The position numbers and the translations under genes were made by a program. Below the pieces are notes generated by a model. It had not been told where the DNA came from. It searched no databases and saw only the letters and a list, made by a program, of their open reading frames with translations. From Bog-473 sp963717455 (GTDB lineage Bacteria > Actinomycetota > Acidimicrobiia > Acidimicrobiales > RAAP-2): a stretch of DNA of 64,000 nt. Positions 54,846 through 63,254 of the stretch are shown here, in pieces (positions within the stretch are counted from its first letter, which is position 1; each line of letters begins with the position of its first letter). The DNA is taken from contig OY970336.1 of NCBI GenBank assembly GCA_963717455.1, forward strand, positions 3,472,001 through 3,536,000, written 5' to 3'.

Positions 54846-55916
54846 TCATATCCCGAGAGAACGGTAGACACCGACCGTACCTGTTGCAGTGTCATCCCAC
54901 GACAACCGGGACACCGCCGACAGTCCTCGCTCCGCCAAGTCGAGTCTTCGTTCGTCGTCCTGGAACAGATCAGCCAGCACCGCAGCCAATTTCTCCGGAC
55001 TCCTCACCGGTACGAGCTCGGCAGCTTGGGGAACGCATTCGACGAGTGAGGGAACTGGCGTCGCCACAACGGGAGCCCCGCACGCCATAGCCTCGAGTGG
55101 CGGAAGTCCAAAACCCTCGTAGATCGACGTATAGGCCACGATGGTTGCCGAGCCATAGAGCGCGGGCATCTCGCCGCTCGGAAAGAATCCCAGCACGACG
55201 GCGCCTGCCGGCGGAGCCGTCATCCTCGCTCCAGCCAGCACCAATGGAATATCGATCGAGCGGCACGCTTCGGCAAGACTCCCGATGTCCTTCCTCGGTT
55301 CAACGCTGCCGACATGAAGCACGAACCGATCGGGAAGCTCGTGCGCTCGGCGGACGGCCTCAATTCGATCGGGCTCGGCAGGCCGAAGGTCTGGAGCTGG
55401 CGCCTGTGTCGTGACGACCGATTCCCTCCCGAATCGCTCCAGCACCCGGTTCGCCGTGAATTGCGAAACTGTGATCACTGCGTCGGCGCGCCGGATCGCT
55501 CGCTCCACGAGCAGTCGCTCGCCGTATCGTTTCCCCCGGGAAAAGGCCCACGGGACGTCGAATACGGAGAGATCATGGACTGTCGTCACGGAAGGACAGT
55601 GAAGGAGAGCCGGAAGATCGACGTCGAGACCGTGCACCAGGCGAGCCGGTCCTGGGTTCCGAAGACCCTCGATCGCCCGTCGAACTCCCGACGAGATTGA
55701 ACGTTCTCGCGTCGTGATTGCCGTCGGCATCGATGCCACCATGTCTGCCTGAACGACGACATCAGTCGGGCCGTCGAAATGTCTGGGTAAGGTGTCGACG
55801 AGTTGCCTTATGTACGTCGAGACTCCCGCTCCGTTCGGACGAAGTGCGAGGCCACAGAGCACTATCGGCAACGGGGCGTGTTCGTGAGCCGAACGACCGA
55901 ATGCTCGCACTTGCAT
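54846..55916 (-). CDS. Glycosyltransferase family 4 (MtfB-like)
   Basis: An intact GT4 of about 356 residues from ATG 55916. Motifs: LALRPNGAGVSTYIRQLVDT (N-terminal loop), CPSVTTVHDLSVFDVPWAFS, ADAVITVSQFTANRVLERFG, RFVLHVGSVEPRKDIGSLAE and the donor site YTSIYEGFGLPPLEAMACGA (EX7E) with VVATPVPSLVECVPQAAELV. The open frame runs upstream for another 150 codons, but that part is the end of a different, broken GT4, so the long fused frame is an accident of decay. Closest in style to the enzyme at 24.3-25.3 kb. Confidence 0.82.
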   Translation of the reverse strand: MQVRAFGRSAHEHAPLPIVLCGLALRPNGAGVSTYIRQLVDTLPRHFDGPTDVVVQADMVASMPTAITTRERSISSGVRRAIEGLRNPGPARLVHGLDVDLPALLHCPSVTTVHDLSVFDVPWAFSRGKRYGERLLVERAIRRADAVITVSQFTANRVLERFGRESVVTTQAPAPDLRPAEPDRIEAVRRAHELPDRFVLHVGSVEPRKDIGSLAEACRSIDIPLVLAGARMTAPPAGAVVLGFFPSGEMPALYGSATIVAYTSIYEGFGLPPLEAMACGAPVVATPVPSLVECVPQAAELVPVRSPEKLAAVLADLFQDDERRLDLAERGLSAVSRLSWDDTATGTVGVYRSLGI

Positions 55917-55959
55917 AAACCCTGCACTGTAATCCACACGTAACTGTTCGGGGCGAGCA

Positions 55960-56427
55960 GAGAGCGCGCGCGGTATCCTCCGGTCAGTAGTGCTCCCCCC
56001 TGGCAAAGCCTCCCGAGACGAGCGTCTGACGCGGACGTCGCCACGGATTCTGCGCATGGTCGCAGCCAGCGCGGCGACGTCACCGGGGGGGGTCAGCATC
56101 CCCGTCGACGTTGTGACTGATGATCTCGGCCGGGTCACCGGCACACCGGCGACGATACCCTCGACCACCACCTGGCCGAAGGGCTCGGGCGGAGCGAGCA
56201 GTGCACGAACAGGTGGATGTGCGAAAGCTCGGCCCAGACGTCCTCTCGAAAGCCGCGGGAACTCTACGCGGTCGCTGATCCCGAGCCGCCGCACCTGGGC
56301 ATGGAGGGTATCGGCGTAACCATCCTCGCCGAACGTGGCCGCACCGACGATCCAGGCCTCGTACAAGCGCGATCTCGCCACCGGACAATCGGGCCACGTG
56401 GTCGATGTAGACGACGCGGTAGATCAT
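55960..56427 (-). pseudogene. GT4 relic with internal deletion
   Basis: ATG 56427 opens RVVYIDHVARLSGGEIALVR, the typical first strand and loop of a GT4. The DNA then jumps straight into the donor domain, read in another frame: AAATFGEDGYADTLHAQVRR, LGISDRVEF and, after more shifts, PEPFGQVVVEGIVAGVPV (EX7E) and GMLTPPGDVAALAATMRRI. About 200 codons between are missing. The ATG overlaps the stop of the HPrK-like relic (ATGA), showing that the two were once a coupled pair. Confidence 0.7.
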
Positions 56428-56908
56428 TCCGAGAGGATGGACATGAGCCGAGCTGCCGTCTCGTCGGCGTCCCCGCGAGCGCCCTCGAGGGCATGGGCAT
56501 CGAGTGTGCACCCTTCAATCGCCAAGAGGGCCGCACGCGGCCCGGAGCGGGCGGCGACGGAGTTGTCGAGAAGACGGAGAAGGGCCGGTCCACGAGCGAG
56601 GGGGTTCTGGCTGCCTGCCTGCCCCGGGGTCAAAGCGCAACACGGCGATCAACTTGATTTTGGCCGGACCCCGACCGCTCCTGCCACCGAGTGCCGGAGT
56701 GCTGGCACACCGCCCAGCGCGCCGGGGGTGTCGATGTCGTCCCGAAGCGGTAGGTGGACAGGAGCCGGTCTCTCGCCGCCGCCAGGGCCGGGGCAGCACC
56801 GTTCAACACGACCGTGCGGCCGTATGCGCGCAGGAGCAGGGTTTGCGGCATTTCTCTGTTGGAACCGGCGGTTTCATTCTTGCGCGCCCGATAATTTGGA
56901 TGGATCAA
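56424..56908 (-). pseudogene. HPrK-like kinase relic (second copy)
   Basis: The two ends of an HPrK-like protein of the PqqD-associated type survive. The N-terminal part is LLLRAYGRTVVLNGAAPALA with AARDRLLSTYRFGTT (56850-56760). The C-terminal part (56620-56424), GPALLRLLDNSVAARSGPRA and LLAIEGCTLDA, then DADETAARLMSILSE, parallels QAFLALAVNAVNLIPHGSAG and DLDAACRLVLGLM of the intact kinase at 0.2-1.1 kb. The Walker A centre is gone. The assignment of the ends by family pattern is an inference, but their order and the trailing GT4 gene support it. Confidence 0.5.
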
Positions 56909-57051
56909 GAGTGTGATGATTTGATCTGGTCAGCTACTCGGTCGTGAGGCCGCCCACGACGAACTCCCTACGATTGAAGGTTGTAGGCTCTGGCGCCGAG
57001 GGGCGGCGCCTCTCTCGCTCACGCTGCGCAAACTAGCCCCAGGATGGCCCT

Positions 57052-58605
57052 GTGGAATTGATCGACTACATTCAGATACTACGACGGCGCTGGATCCTCA
57101 TCGCCCTCGTGATGATCGCCTGTCTGGGTGGCGCCGTGGCGGCGACGAAGTTGACCGCTCCCAAGTACCAGGCGACATCGCGGCTCATCGTCAGCGGGTC
57201 TTCGGCCGTCAGCGCCTCCGACCAAACGGTGAATCAAGTGGCAGCTCAACGTGCGACGGTGTTCGCGCAGATTATCTCCACTGCACCAGCGGTCCAAGCG
57301 GCCCTGAAGGAGGCCGAAGCCAAAGCCGGCCCCTTCGAACCCTCGGGGTATCCGTCCGTCAGCGCCTCAGCCGACGGCACCGATCCCTTCATCACCGTCG
57401 ACGTCACCGACACTGACCCGCGCCAGGCTCAAGCGGTCGCGAATGCATTTCCGATTGTGCTCCCGAGTGTCCTGCAGCAGCTGGAGCAGCCCGCGACGAC
57501 GCCCCACGAGATCGACATGCTCGAAGCCGCAGGCCTCCCGACAAAACCGGCCTCCCCCAACCCGCGCGAGAACCTGATCATCGGGCTCGCTCTCGGTCTG
57601 GTGCTCGGTGTCGCGGCGGCGTTCGTGGCGGAGGCCCTCGACCGGCGCCTCAAGGACTCCGCTGATGTCGAGGCAGCATCCGGGCTGACGATGCTCGGCG
57701 TCGTACCCTTCGAAATGCGCAGGGTCCCGATACCGGCCAAGACACATCCCAGTTCGGCACGCGCCGAGGCTTATCGACAGGTACGGACAAACCTCGCGTT
57801 CGCCTCTGAGAAGGGCCCGCCGAAGTCCATCGTCATCACGAGCTCGGTCCCCTCGGAGGGGAAGACCTCGCTGGCGATGAACCTCGCCATCACGAGCGCC
57901 CGCACCGGACAGCGCGTCGCGCTAGTGGATGCGGACCTGCGCCGCCCCATGATCCACACGTTTCTCCAGACGCCTGAGCACAAGGGCCTGGTCGAAGTCC
58001 TGGCCGGCACCATCGAGCTGTCGGACGCCCTGCAGCCCAGCGAGGCCGGCCCGATGGACGTGCTAGTTGCGGGTCCCGTTCCGACGAATCCAAGTGAGCT
58101 CCTGGGATCGGAGACGATGCTCAAAACGATCCGGGAGCTCGAGAACAACTATGACATCGTCTTCATCGACACCCCGCCCGTGCTGCCCCTGGCCGATGCG
58201 CTGCTGATCGGTGTGCACGTGGATGCGGTCGTCGTCGTGGCGCGCCTGGGCCAGACCACCCGAGACCGGGTCCGCCGCACGACAACAGCCCTGACACAGG
58301 TCAAGGCGAATGTGGCAGGCGTCGTGCCGAACGGCGCGGAGCGCGAGGACAGCGCCTACTCCTACGCCTACCGTGACCGCTCGAAGCGACCGCAGCTCGA
58401 CAGCCCCTACCAGGCACCGGACCCCGTTGTCGCTCCGCACCCGAACAACCTTCATCCGGCTTTTCGGGCCAACGGGAAGACCCATGAGCCCTCGAAAACG
58501 GACGGGGCGCTCGTCGAGAGTGCAGCTCCCGAACCACTCGGCAAGCACGCCGCCCGCGAGCGAGGCCCGGAAACGGACGCCCCGGCACCGCCGGCTGGGG
58601 TCTGA
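57052..58605 (+). CDS. Wzz/BY-kinase: polysaccharide co-polymerase fused to tyrosine autokinase
   Basis: A 517-residue fusion typical of actinobacteria. The N-terminal Wzz part has a first helix RRRWILIALVMIACLGGAVA, an extracytoplasmic loop (about 37-175) and a second helix LIIGLALGLVLGVAAAFVAE after the Pro-rich ASPNPRENL. The kinase part has Walker A TSSVPSEGKTSLAMNLA, Walker A' RVALVDADLRRPMIH and Walker B YDIVFIDTPPVLPLADAL. The tail has a tyrosine cluster DSAYSYAYRD, the probable autophosphorylation site. BY-kinases control polysaccharide chain length by phosphorylation cycles; a phosphatase is not in the window. GTG 57052 is the start. Intact. Confidence 0.9.
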   Translation: MELIDYIQILRRRWILIALVMIACLGGAVAATKLTAPKYQATSRLIVSGSSAVSASDQTVNQVAAQRATVFAQIISTAPAVQAALKEAEAKAGPFEPSGYPSVSASADGTDPFITVDVTDTDPRQAQAVANAFPIVLPSVLQQLEQPATTPHEIDMLEAAGLPTKPASPNPRENLIIGLALGLVLGVAAAFVAEALDRRLKDSADVEAASGLTMLGVVPFEMRRVPIPAKTHPSSARAEAYRQVRTNLAFASEKGPPKSIVITSSVPSEGKTSLAMNLAITSARTGQRVALVDADLRRPMIHTFLQTPEHKGLVEVLAGTIELSDALQPSEAGPMDVLVAGPVPTNPSELLGSETMLKTIRELENNYDIVFIDTPPVLPLADALLIGVHVDAVVVVARLGQTTRDRVRRTTTALTQVKANVAGVVPNGAEREDSAYSYAYRDRSKRPQLDSPYQAPDPVVAPHPNNLHPAFRANGKTHEPSKTDGALVESAAPEPLGKHAARERGPETDAPAPPAGV

Positions 58606-59168
58606 CGTTCACGCTCTCCAGCAGCGCCACCCGGGCGCCGTCGCCGGGCCTCGAGAGCCGTCTCCGGCCGCAGGCTCCCACCCGACGAGGGAGTCGTGGA
58701 GCGGCGTGACGCAGTGTGTGCCCCCAGGGCCCGGAGGCTTGTGGACGTCTCCCTGGCGCTTCTCCTGGCGACGCCTCAGTACCCTCCACCGTGGCCCCAC
58801 GGCCGCCGAGACACGGCCGCCTGGCGGGCCAGGCCCCGTCGAGCCTCCGGCCGAAGCCTCTGCTGAAAACCGGCGCCGCACTTCCCATTCGAGAGCGGAG
58901 TTGGGAGGGATCAGGTTTCGGCTGCAACCTCGGAAAGAAATCTGTGGGCGGGATACCCAGGGTCCCATCGATCAGGCGAACGCGGGGCGGTCGCTGCTCG
59001 AACATGGCTTCGATGGCGACGATGGTCAGCACGCCGAGTCGACGCGGTGCCGCAAGAGCTGAGCATCTCCGCTCCCGCCATCTCAGTCCTCCCTCGTCCG
59101 ACTCCGCTTCGCCGTGACCACGGTCGCAACTCCTTGCGGGCCCGCGGAGAGCCACGAGCGTCCCCCCG
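58606..59168. other. 560-bp region without recognised gene
   Basis: A long minus-strand open frame crosses it, with one coding-like segment (LTIVAIEAMFEQRPPRVRLI and DGTLGIPPTDFF, about 59040-58945), but the rest is low-complexity Arg/Gly/Pro. Possibly a relic; no family assigned. Confidence 0.3.
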
Positions 59169-59344
59169 CTACAGGTCGATGCCGAGCAGCCGCGCGCCGT
59201 CGACCACCGGCCGGCCGGCCGACGCCTCATCGTCGAGGGCCCGCAGCGCGCCGGGCGTGTCGAGGTCGTCGTCGAGCGCGGCGCGCACGGCCGCCAGCCC
59301 CGCCGAGCCGTCCCCGGCGGGCGCGGTGGACCACAGCACCAGCG
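59169..59344 (-). pseudogene. mshC C-terminal fragment
   Basis: The last 57 codons of a mycothiol cysteine ligase: LAAVRAALDDDLDTPGALRA, LDDEASAGR and DGARLLGIDL then TAG. It aligns without gaps in its core to the end of the mshC copy at 63.3 kb (LTAVRAALDDDLDTPAALRA, GARLLGVAL) but differs at many positions, so it is an old paralogue or a foreign copy and not a recent duplicate. It is joined head-on to the truncated fabI. Confidence 0.8.
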
Positions 59345-60078
59345 TCCCTGGCGTTCGCCGTGGCCCAGCTCGCCCAGGAGGAGGGTGCTGACATCATCCT
59401 CTTCGGAGCCGGGCGGGCCCTCTCCCTCACCCAGCGGACCGCCCGCAAGCTGCCGCACCCGTCCGACGTCCTCGAAATCGACGTGACCTCGCCCGAGCAG
59501 CTCGCTGCCGCCGGCGAGGCATTGGCCGCCCGCTGGGACCGCGTGGACGGCGTGCTGCACGCCATCGGCTTCGCGCCCCCCGACTGCCTCGGCAGCGGCA
59601 TGTTCGCAGCGGCTTGGGACGACGTCCCGGTAGCACTGAACATCTCCGCCTATTCCCTCAAGGCTCTGGTCGACGCCTTCCTGCCCCTCCTGTGGGCCGC
59701 CGGCCGGGACGGCGGAGCCTCGGTGGTCGGCCTCGACTTCGATGCCACGGACGCCTGGCCCGTCTACGACTGGATGGGCGTCGCTAAGGCTGCGCTCGAG
59801 TCCCTCTCGCGCTACCTCGCCAAGGAGCTCGGTCCCCGCGGCGCCGGGTCAACCTCGTGGCGGCAGGACCCGTCAGGACCATGGCAGCCAAGTCGATCCC
59901 CGGGTTCAGCGCCTTCGAGGACACCTGGGCCGACCGCGCCCCGCTCGGCTGGGACGTGCATGACTCGTCCGCCGTCGCCAAGGCGTGCGTGGCGCTCTTC
60001 AGCGATCTCTCTCCCATGACGACAGGCGAGATCGTCCATGTCGACGTCGGGTTCCACGCCGTCGGCGGCTCCGCCTGA
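59343..60078 (+). pseudogene. fabI: Enoyl-ACP reductase (FabI/InhA) missing its start, frameshifted
   Basis: From SLAFAVAQLAQEEGADIILF onward this is an InhA/FabI-type reductase: FGAGRALSLTQRTARKLP, VDGVLHAIGFAPPDCLGSGM (NAD-binding strand), YSLKALVDAFLPLLW and the catalytic YDWMGVAKAALESLSRYLAK (Tyr-x6-Lys). About 20 N-terminal residues, including the first NAD-binding glycines, are replaced by mshC sequence. Near 59850 one base is lost: RGAGSTSWR should read as in the next frame, VNLVAAGPVRTMAAKSIPGF, which continues to the family end GEIVHVDVGFHAVGG and TGA 60078. Two lesions make it non-functional; the cell must have another copy. Confidence 0.85.
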
Positions 60079-60490
60079 GCGTCCAGGAGGCCACATAGGC
60101 CGGGGCCCCGGCTCCCTGACTGCACCGAGAGCCCGGGCACCCGCCAGCGGTGGATCGGCGGGCTGGGGTCGGCGGTCCAAGTGACCCTTCAGCCTGTCAA
60201 CTTTTGTTGTGCGTTTGTTGTGAAATAGGTTGCGCCGCCCCGGGTCCGAACGGCTCCAGGGGAGGACCCTCCCGCCTGAAGCGCTGGGTCCGGCGACGCG
60301 GCCGGCTTCCGTCTTGATGGGACTGCGGCCACGTCCGTTCATCGATCGTCGGGGGTGACGAATCACACCCTTCGGCGTAGATTTCGTCCCCCCCGACAGT
60401 CCGTCCATCCTCCGAGGTTCCCTAGGCATGGGAGCGACCAGATGAGTAGTGTTCGGACACAGGCACCCGGGGGCTAGCGATGGGCAAGCG
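60079..60490. other. Intergenic region upstream of the initiating sugar transferase
   Basis: About 410 bp. The lowest-GC part (60195-60230) contains GTTGTGCGTTTGTTGTGAAA, a short direct repeat of TTTGTTGTG/TTTTGTTGTG, which might be a promoter or operator for the EPS transferase. No gene. Confidence 0.4.
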
Positions 60491-62059
60491 ATGAGCATCT
60501 CGGATCCCAAGGTCAAGACCGGCAAGCGGACGCCCAAGAAGCGCCAGCGGATGGGCGTGCGCGCCGTCGCCGACGAACCGAACCTGGCGACGCCACCCCC
60601 GCTCCCGGTGCCGAACGACAGCGACGACACCCACGCCGCGTCCCCCCCTCGCACCATCAAGGACCGGGATCTGACGCTCATGCAGATCTCCTGCGACTTC
60701 GTCTGCGCCTGCATCGCACTCCCCCTCTCCCTGCTCGTCCTCTCGGAGCTCTCCTCGGCGTGGGTGAACGAGTCGGGGCGGCTGCTGGCGAACATGCGGG
60801 TCGACTCGGTGTTCCCCATCGCAGTCGTCGTCGCACTGGCCCTGGGCGGCGCCTACCGGGTGGCTCACCGTCGCCTGCAACCCAGCGCGTTCCTCGAGCT
60901 ACGCGAGCTCTCCTTCGGTGTCGGCTGCGGTTGCGTGCTCGCCCTGGCGATCGGCTCGTTCCTCCATGGTGCCTTCGGAACGCCCGAGCCCTACGTGACC
61001 CAGCTCGTCATGGCCGTCATCGTCGCCATCGGCGTCATCACCGTGGGACGCGTCGTCCTGCGCTTCTTCCTTCGTGCGCTGAGCACGACCCGGGTGCTCG
61101 TCGTCGGTTCGGGCCTGACGGCCGAGCGCATCATGCTCAGCGTCCGCCAGGAGCCCGCCATGACCCTGGTCGGACGTGCCGTCGAAGGTGACACGGTCGA
61201 CGCCGGTGCGATCGGGAGGGTGACGGACCTCCCCGAGCTCTGCCGGCAACTCGACGTGCATCGCATCTTGGTGGCGGCCAACGAGCAGTTCTCGGCGGAG
61301 TCACTCGACATCTACCGGCGACTGCAGAACTCCGTGCACATCGCGATGGTGCCGCGCTACTTCGAGCTGATCAGCTGGCGCTCGCGCCTCACGGACCTCT
61401 CGGGCACACCCCTCCTCGAGATCGCCCAGCCGCACCTGAGCGCGTTGGACAGGTTCATGAAGCGGGCGTTCGACCTGTGCATGAGCTCGGCAGTGCTCCT
61501 GGCGGTGTCGCCGCTGCTCGTGGTCGTGGCCGTCGGGGTCAAGCTGAGCTCGCCCGGACCCGTGTTCTTCCGCCAGGTCCGCCTCGGGCGCTCCGCGGAG
61601 CCGTTCCGGGTCATCAAGTTCCGCTCCATGACCACCGGTACCGAGGCCGCAGCGGCCGCCGACGCGGCCCCCGAGAGGGACGATCCCGCTCTGCCGCTGC
61701 GCGAGCTGCGCAACAAGAACGACGAGACGGGCCGCATCACGCGCTTCGGGGCGTTCCTGCGCCGGACCGGCATCGACGAGATCCCCCAGTTCATCAACGT
61801 CTTCAAGGGCGACATGTCCATCGTGGGGCCGCGCCCGTTCATCCCCAGCGAGTCCAACGTCGAGGGCTGGGCGACCCGCCGCTTCGAGGTACGGCCGGGC
61901 ATCACGGGCCTGTGGCAGGTCTCGGGGCGCAACGACCTGACCCGCAACGACCTCGTGCAGCTCGACCACCTCTATGTGGCGTCCTGGTCACTGTGGTGGG
62001 ACCTCAAGATCATGTTCGAGACCCCGATGACGATGGTCCGGGGTACCGGCGCCTACTGA
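60491..62059 (+). CDS. Polyprenyl-phosphate sugar phosphotransferase (WbaP/CpsE-like)
   Basis: A 522-residue initiating enzyme of EPS synthesis from ATG 60491; a start at 60449 would add 14 residues. A basic N-terminus is followed by four helices (about 60-195), a Rossmann-like CoA-binding-type domain (TTRVLVVGSGLTAERIML), a fifth helix AVLLAVSPLLVVVAVGVKLS and the PF02397 catalytic domain: PGPVFFRQVRLG, FRVIKFRSMTTG, RRTGIDEIPQFINVFKGDMS, VGPRPFIPSE and RPGITGLWQVSGRNDL. It transfers hexose-1-phosphate to undecaprenyl phosphate. The long variable segment with EAAAAADAAPERDD lies in the catalytic loop. Intact. Confidence 0.92.
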   Translation: MSISDPKVKTGKRTPKKRQRMGVRAVADEPNLATPPPLPVPNDSDDTHAASPPRTIKDRDLTLMQISCDFVCACIALPLSLLVLSELSSAWVNESGRLLANMRVDSVFPIAVVVALALGGAYRVAHRRLQPSAFLELRELSFGVGCGCVLALAIGSFLHGAFGTPEPYVTQLVMAVIVAIGVITVGRVVLRFFLRALSTTRVLVVGSGLTAERIMLSVRQEPAMTLVGRAVEGDTVDAGAIGRVTDLPELCRQLDVHRILVAANEQFSAESLDIYRRLQNSVHIAMVPRYFELISWRSRLTDLSGTPLLEIAQPHLSALDRFMKRAFDLCMSSAVLLAVSPLLVVVAVGVKLSSPGPVFFRQVRLGRSAEPFRVIKFRSMTTGTEAAAAADAAPERDDPALPLRELRNKNDETGRITRFGAFLRRTGIDEIPQFINVFKGDMSIVGPRPFIPSESNVEGWATRRFEVRPGITGLWQVSGRNDLTRNDLVQLDHLYVASWSLWWDLKIMFETPMTMVRGTGAY

Positions 62060-62084
62060 GCGACATGAGACCCGAGACACCATG

Positions 62085-62310
62085 TTGCACGCTGGATTGG
62101 ACTTGAGCAGGAGGAGATTGGACGCTCCTGCATAACCATGTTCATCTGGCTTGCTGTTGAGGTCGTGCGCCTCCTTGGTCAGCGACCCGATGTGCCGCCG
62201 ACGATGCGGGCGGGCACGAGGAGGCTGGGGACCAGGATCAGGGTGGCCAGCGTGACCTGCCAGCTCAGGAAGAACATCGCCGCGATGACGATGACGACCG
62301 TCACCGATCT
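62085..62310 (-). pseudogene. ABC exporter transmembrane-domain relic
   Basis: Minus-strand pieces TVVIVIAAMFFLSWQVTLAT and LILVPSLLVPARIVG, then in another frame IGSLTKEAHDLNSKPDEHGY, match the third/fourth helices and the following cytoplasmic helix of ABC-type exporters ('a..m...sw.Ltl..l...Pl......r..'). About 65 codons remain, with a frame change near 62205; no nucleotide-binding domain is nearby. Confidence 0.6.
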
Positions 62311-62601
62311 ATGTGCGTAACGAAGTCGATCAGCAAGCTGTATCCCCATTGCGCTATTTGCTGACCCAGTTTCTTTCGATCGGTGTTCACTGATGGCAAC
62401 CAGTACTCGTTCGGCAACTCGATCAGCCATCTGCGATACGCACTGCCGCAACCTTGTGACCAAAACTTTGAGAATCCATCGTCACGTTCGATCGTTGAGA
62501 ACAACGCTTAAGCATCTTCGGCCATCCTTCAGGACGACGATCAGTGCGCGTTCGACGTGTCACACCTCGGTTAGAGCAACGCTGATCCTGGAGCGCCCGA
62601 T
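62311..62601. other. Unassigned stretch, AT-richer than surroundings
   Basis: A minus-strand frame (62504-62301) reads GSAYRRWLIELPNEYWLPSV and RKKLGQQIAQWGYSLLIDFV, a plausible protein fragment of lower GC than its neighbours, without recognised family or start. Possibly imported DNA. Confidence 0.35.
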
Positions 62602-62916
62602 TCAGCAGTCGCTCATCGCCCGGAGGGCGGCGCACATCTCGAGGCGTCGGAGCGCATCGAGAGCGCCGAGCCGCCGGGTGAGAGCGGCTCGGGGAATCGT
62701 CTGCACGCCGTCGAAGCTCGCCGCGCACTCGACATCGAGTCCCTCCTCCCGTCCTAGAGGCACCTCGCTGGGGATCCCCCGGACGGTCCGCGTCACCGGA
62801 GCCACGACGACGGCATTGAGCACGGGAATGGCCTCGCTGCGCGTGCAGACGAGCACCGGGCGGCGCTTGTCCCCGGCCTCCGCCCACCACACCTCCCCTT
62901 GTTCGGGGATGCTCAC
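62602..62916 (-). CDS. MazF/PemK-family toxin (mRNA interferase)
   Basis: A 104-residue protein with MazF hallmarks: PEQGEVWWAEAGDKRRPVLV ('G.vw......kRPvlvv'), NAVVVAPVTRTVRGIPSEVP (beta strands with the catalytic Arg/Thr area), CAASFDGVQTIPRAALTRRL and a final helix. MazF toxins cleave single-stranded RNA at short sequences. GTG 62916 overlaps the antitoxin stop (GTGA), the standard antitoxin-first layout. Complete and probably functional. Confidence 0.87.
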   Translation of the reverse strand: MSIPEQGEVWWAEAGDKRRPVLVCTRSEAIPVLNAVVVAPVTRTVRGIPSEVPLGREEGLDVECAASFDGVQTIPRAALTRRLGALDALRRLEMCAALRAMSDC

Positions 62917-63161
62917 CAGGACTCCTCGGCCAGGAGCGCACGCAGCCCCTCGTCGGCCCGCCGGAGCTCCTCGGCTGTCTGGGGGGTTCGTCGATACCCG
63001 TCCACGATGGCGGCGGCGATGCCGGCCCGCCTAACCTCCTCGATCAGCTTCTCGAGCCCGAGGCGGACGGCATCCGACCGGCTCGCCACCACACCGTCGT
63101 CGACAAGGCGATCGACCGCCGCCAGCAATCCGGCATCGAGGCGTGTCACCACCTGGGGCAT
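62913..63161 (-). CDS. Ribbon-helix-helix antitoxin
   Basis: 82 residues from ATG 63161 (MPQVVTRLDAGLLAAVDRLV); the open frame extends upstream but this start gives the normal RHH beginning. MPQVVTRLDA is the DNA-binding strand, and ASRSDAVRLGLEKLIEE the helix-helix 'sRs.a.r..l...i' pattern. The C-terminal half, QTAEELRRADEGLRALLAEE, would wrap the toxin. It should neutralise the MazF-type protein encoded directly downstream and repress the operon. Confidence 0.82.
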   Translation of the reverse strand: MPQVVTRLDAGLLAAVDRLVDDGVVASRSDAVRLGLEKLIEEVRRAGIAAAIVDGYRRTPQTAEELRRADEGLRALLAEESW

Positions 63162-63254
63162 TGCATTGAGCATACCGCTTTGCACTACACCTCGGCGACC
63201 CGGCACAGTGAGGGAACGGTCCACGTCGAAGCACGGACCGCCGGCACTATCGCC

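Noticed and set aside
58301..59560. 419-codon minus-strand open frame across the BY-kinase end and the mshC/fabI scar
   Set aside because: It crosses the kinase and fabI coding regions in a non-matching frame and is mostly Arg/Gly/Pro; only a short inner segment looks protein-like.
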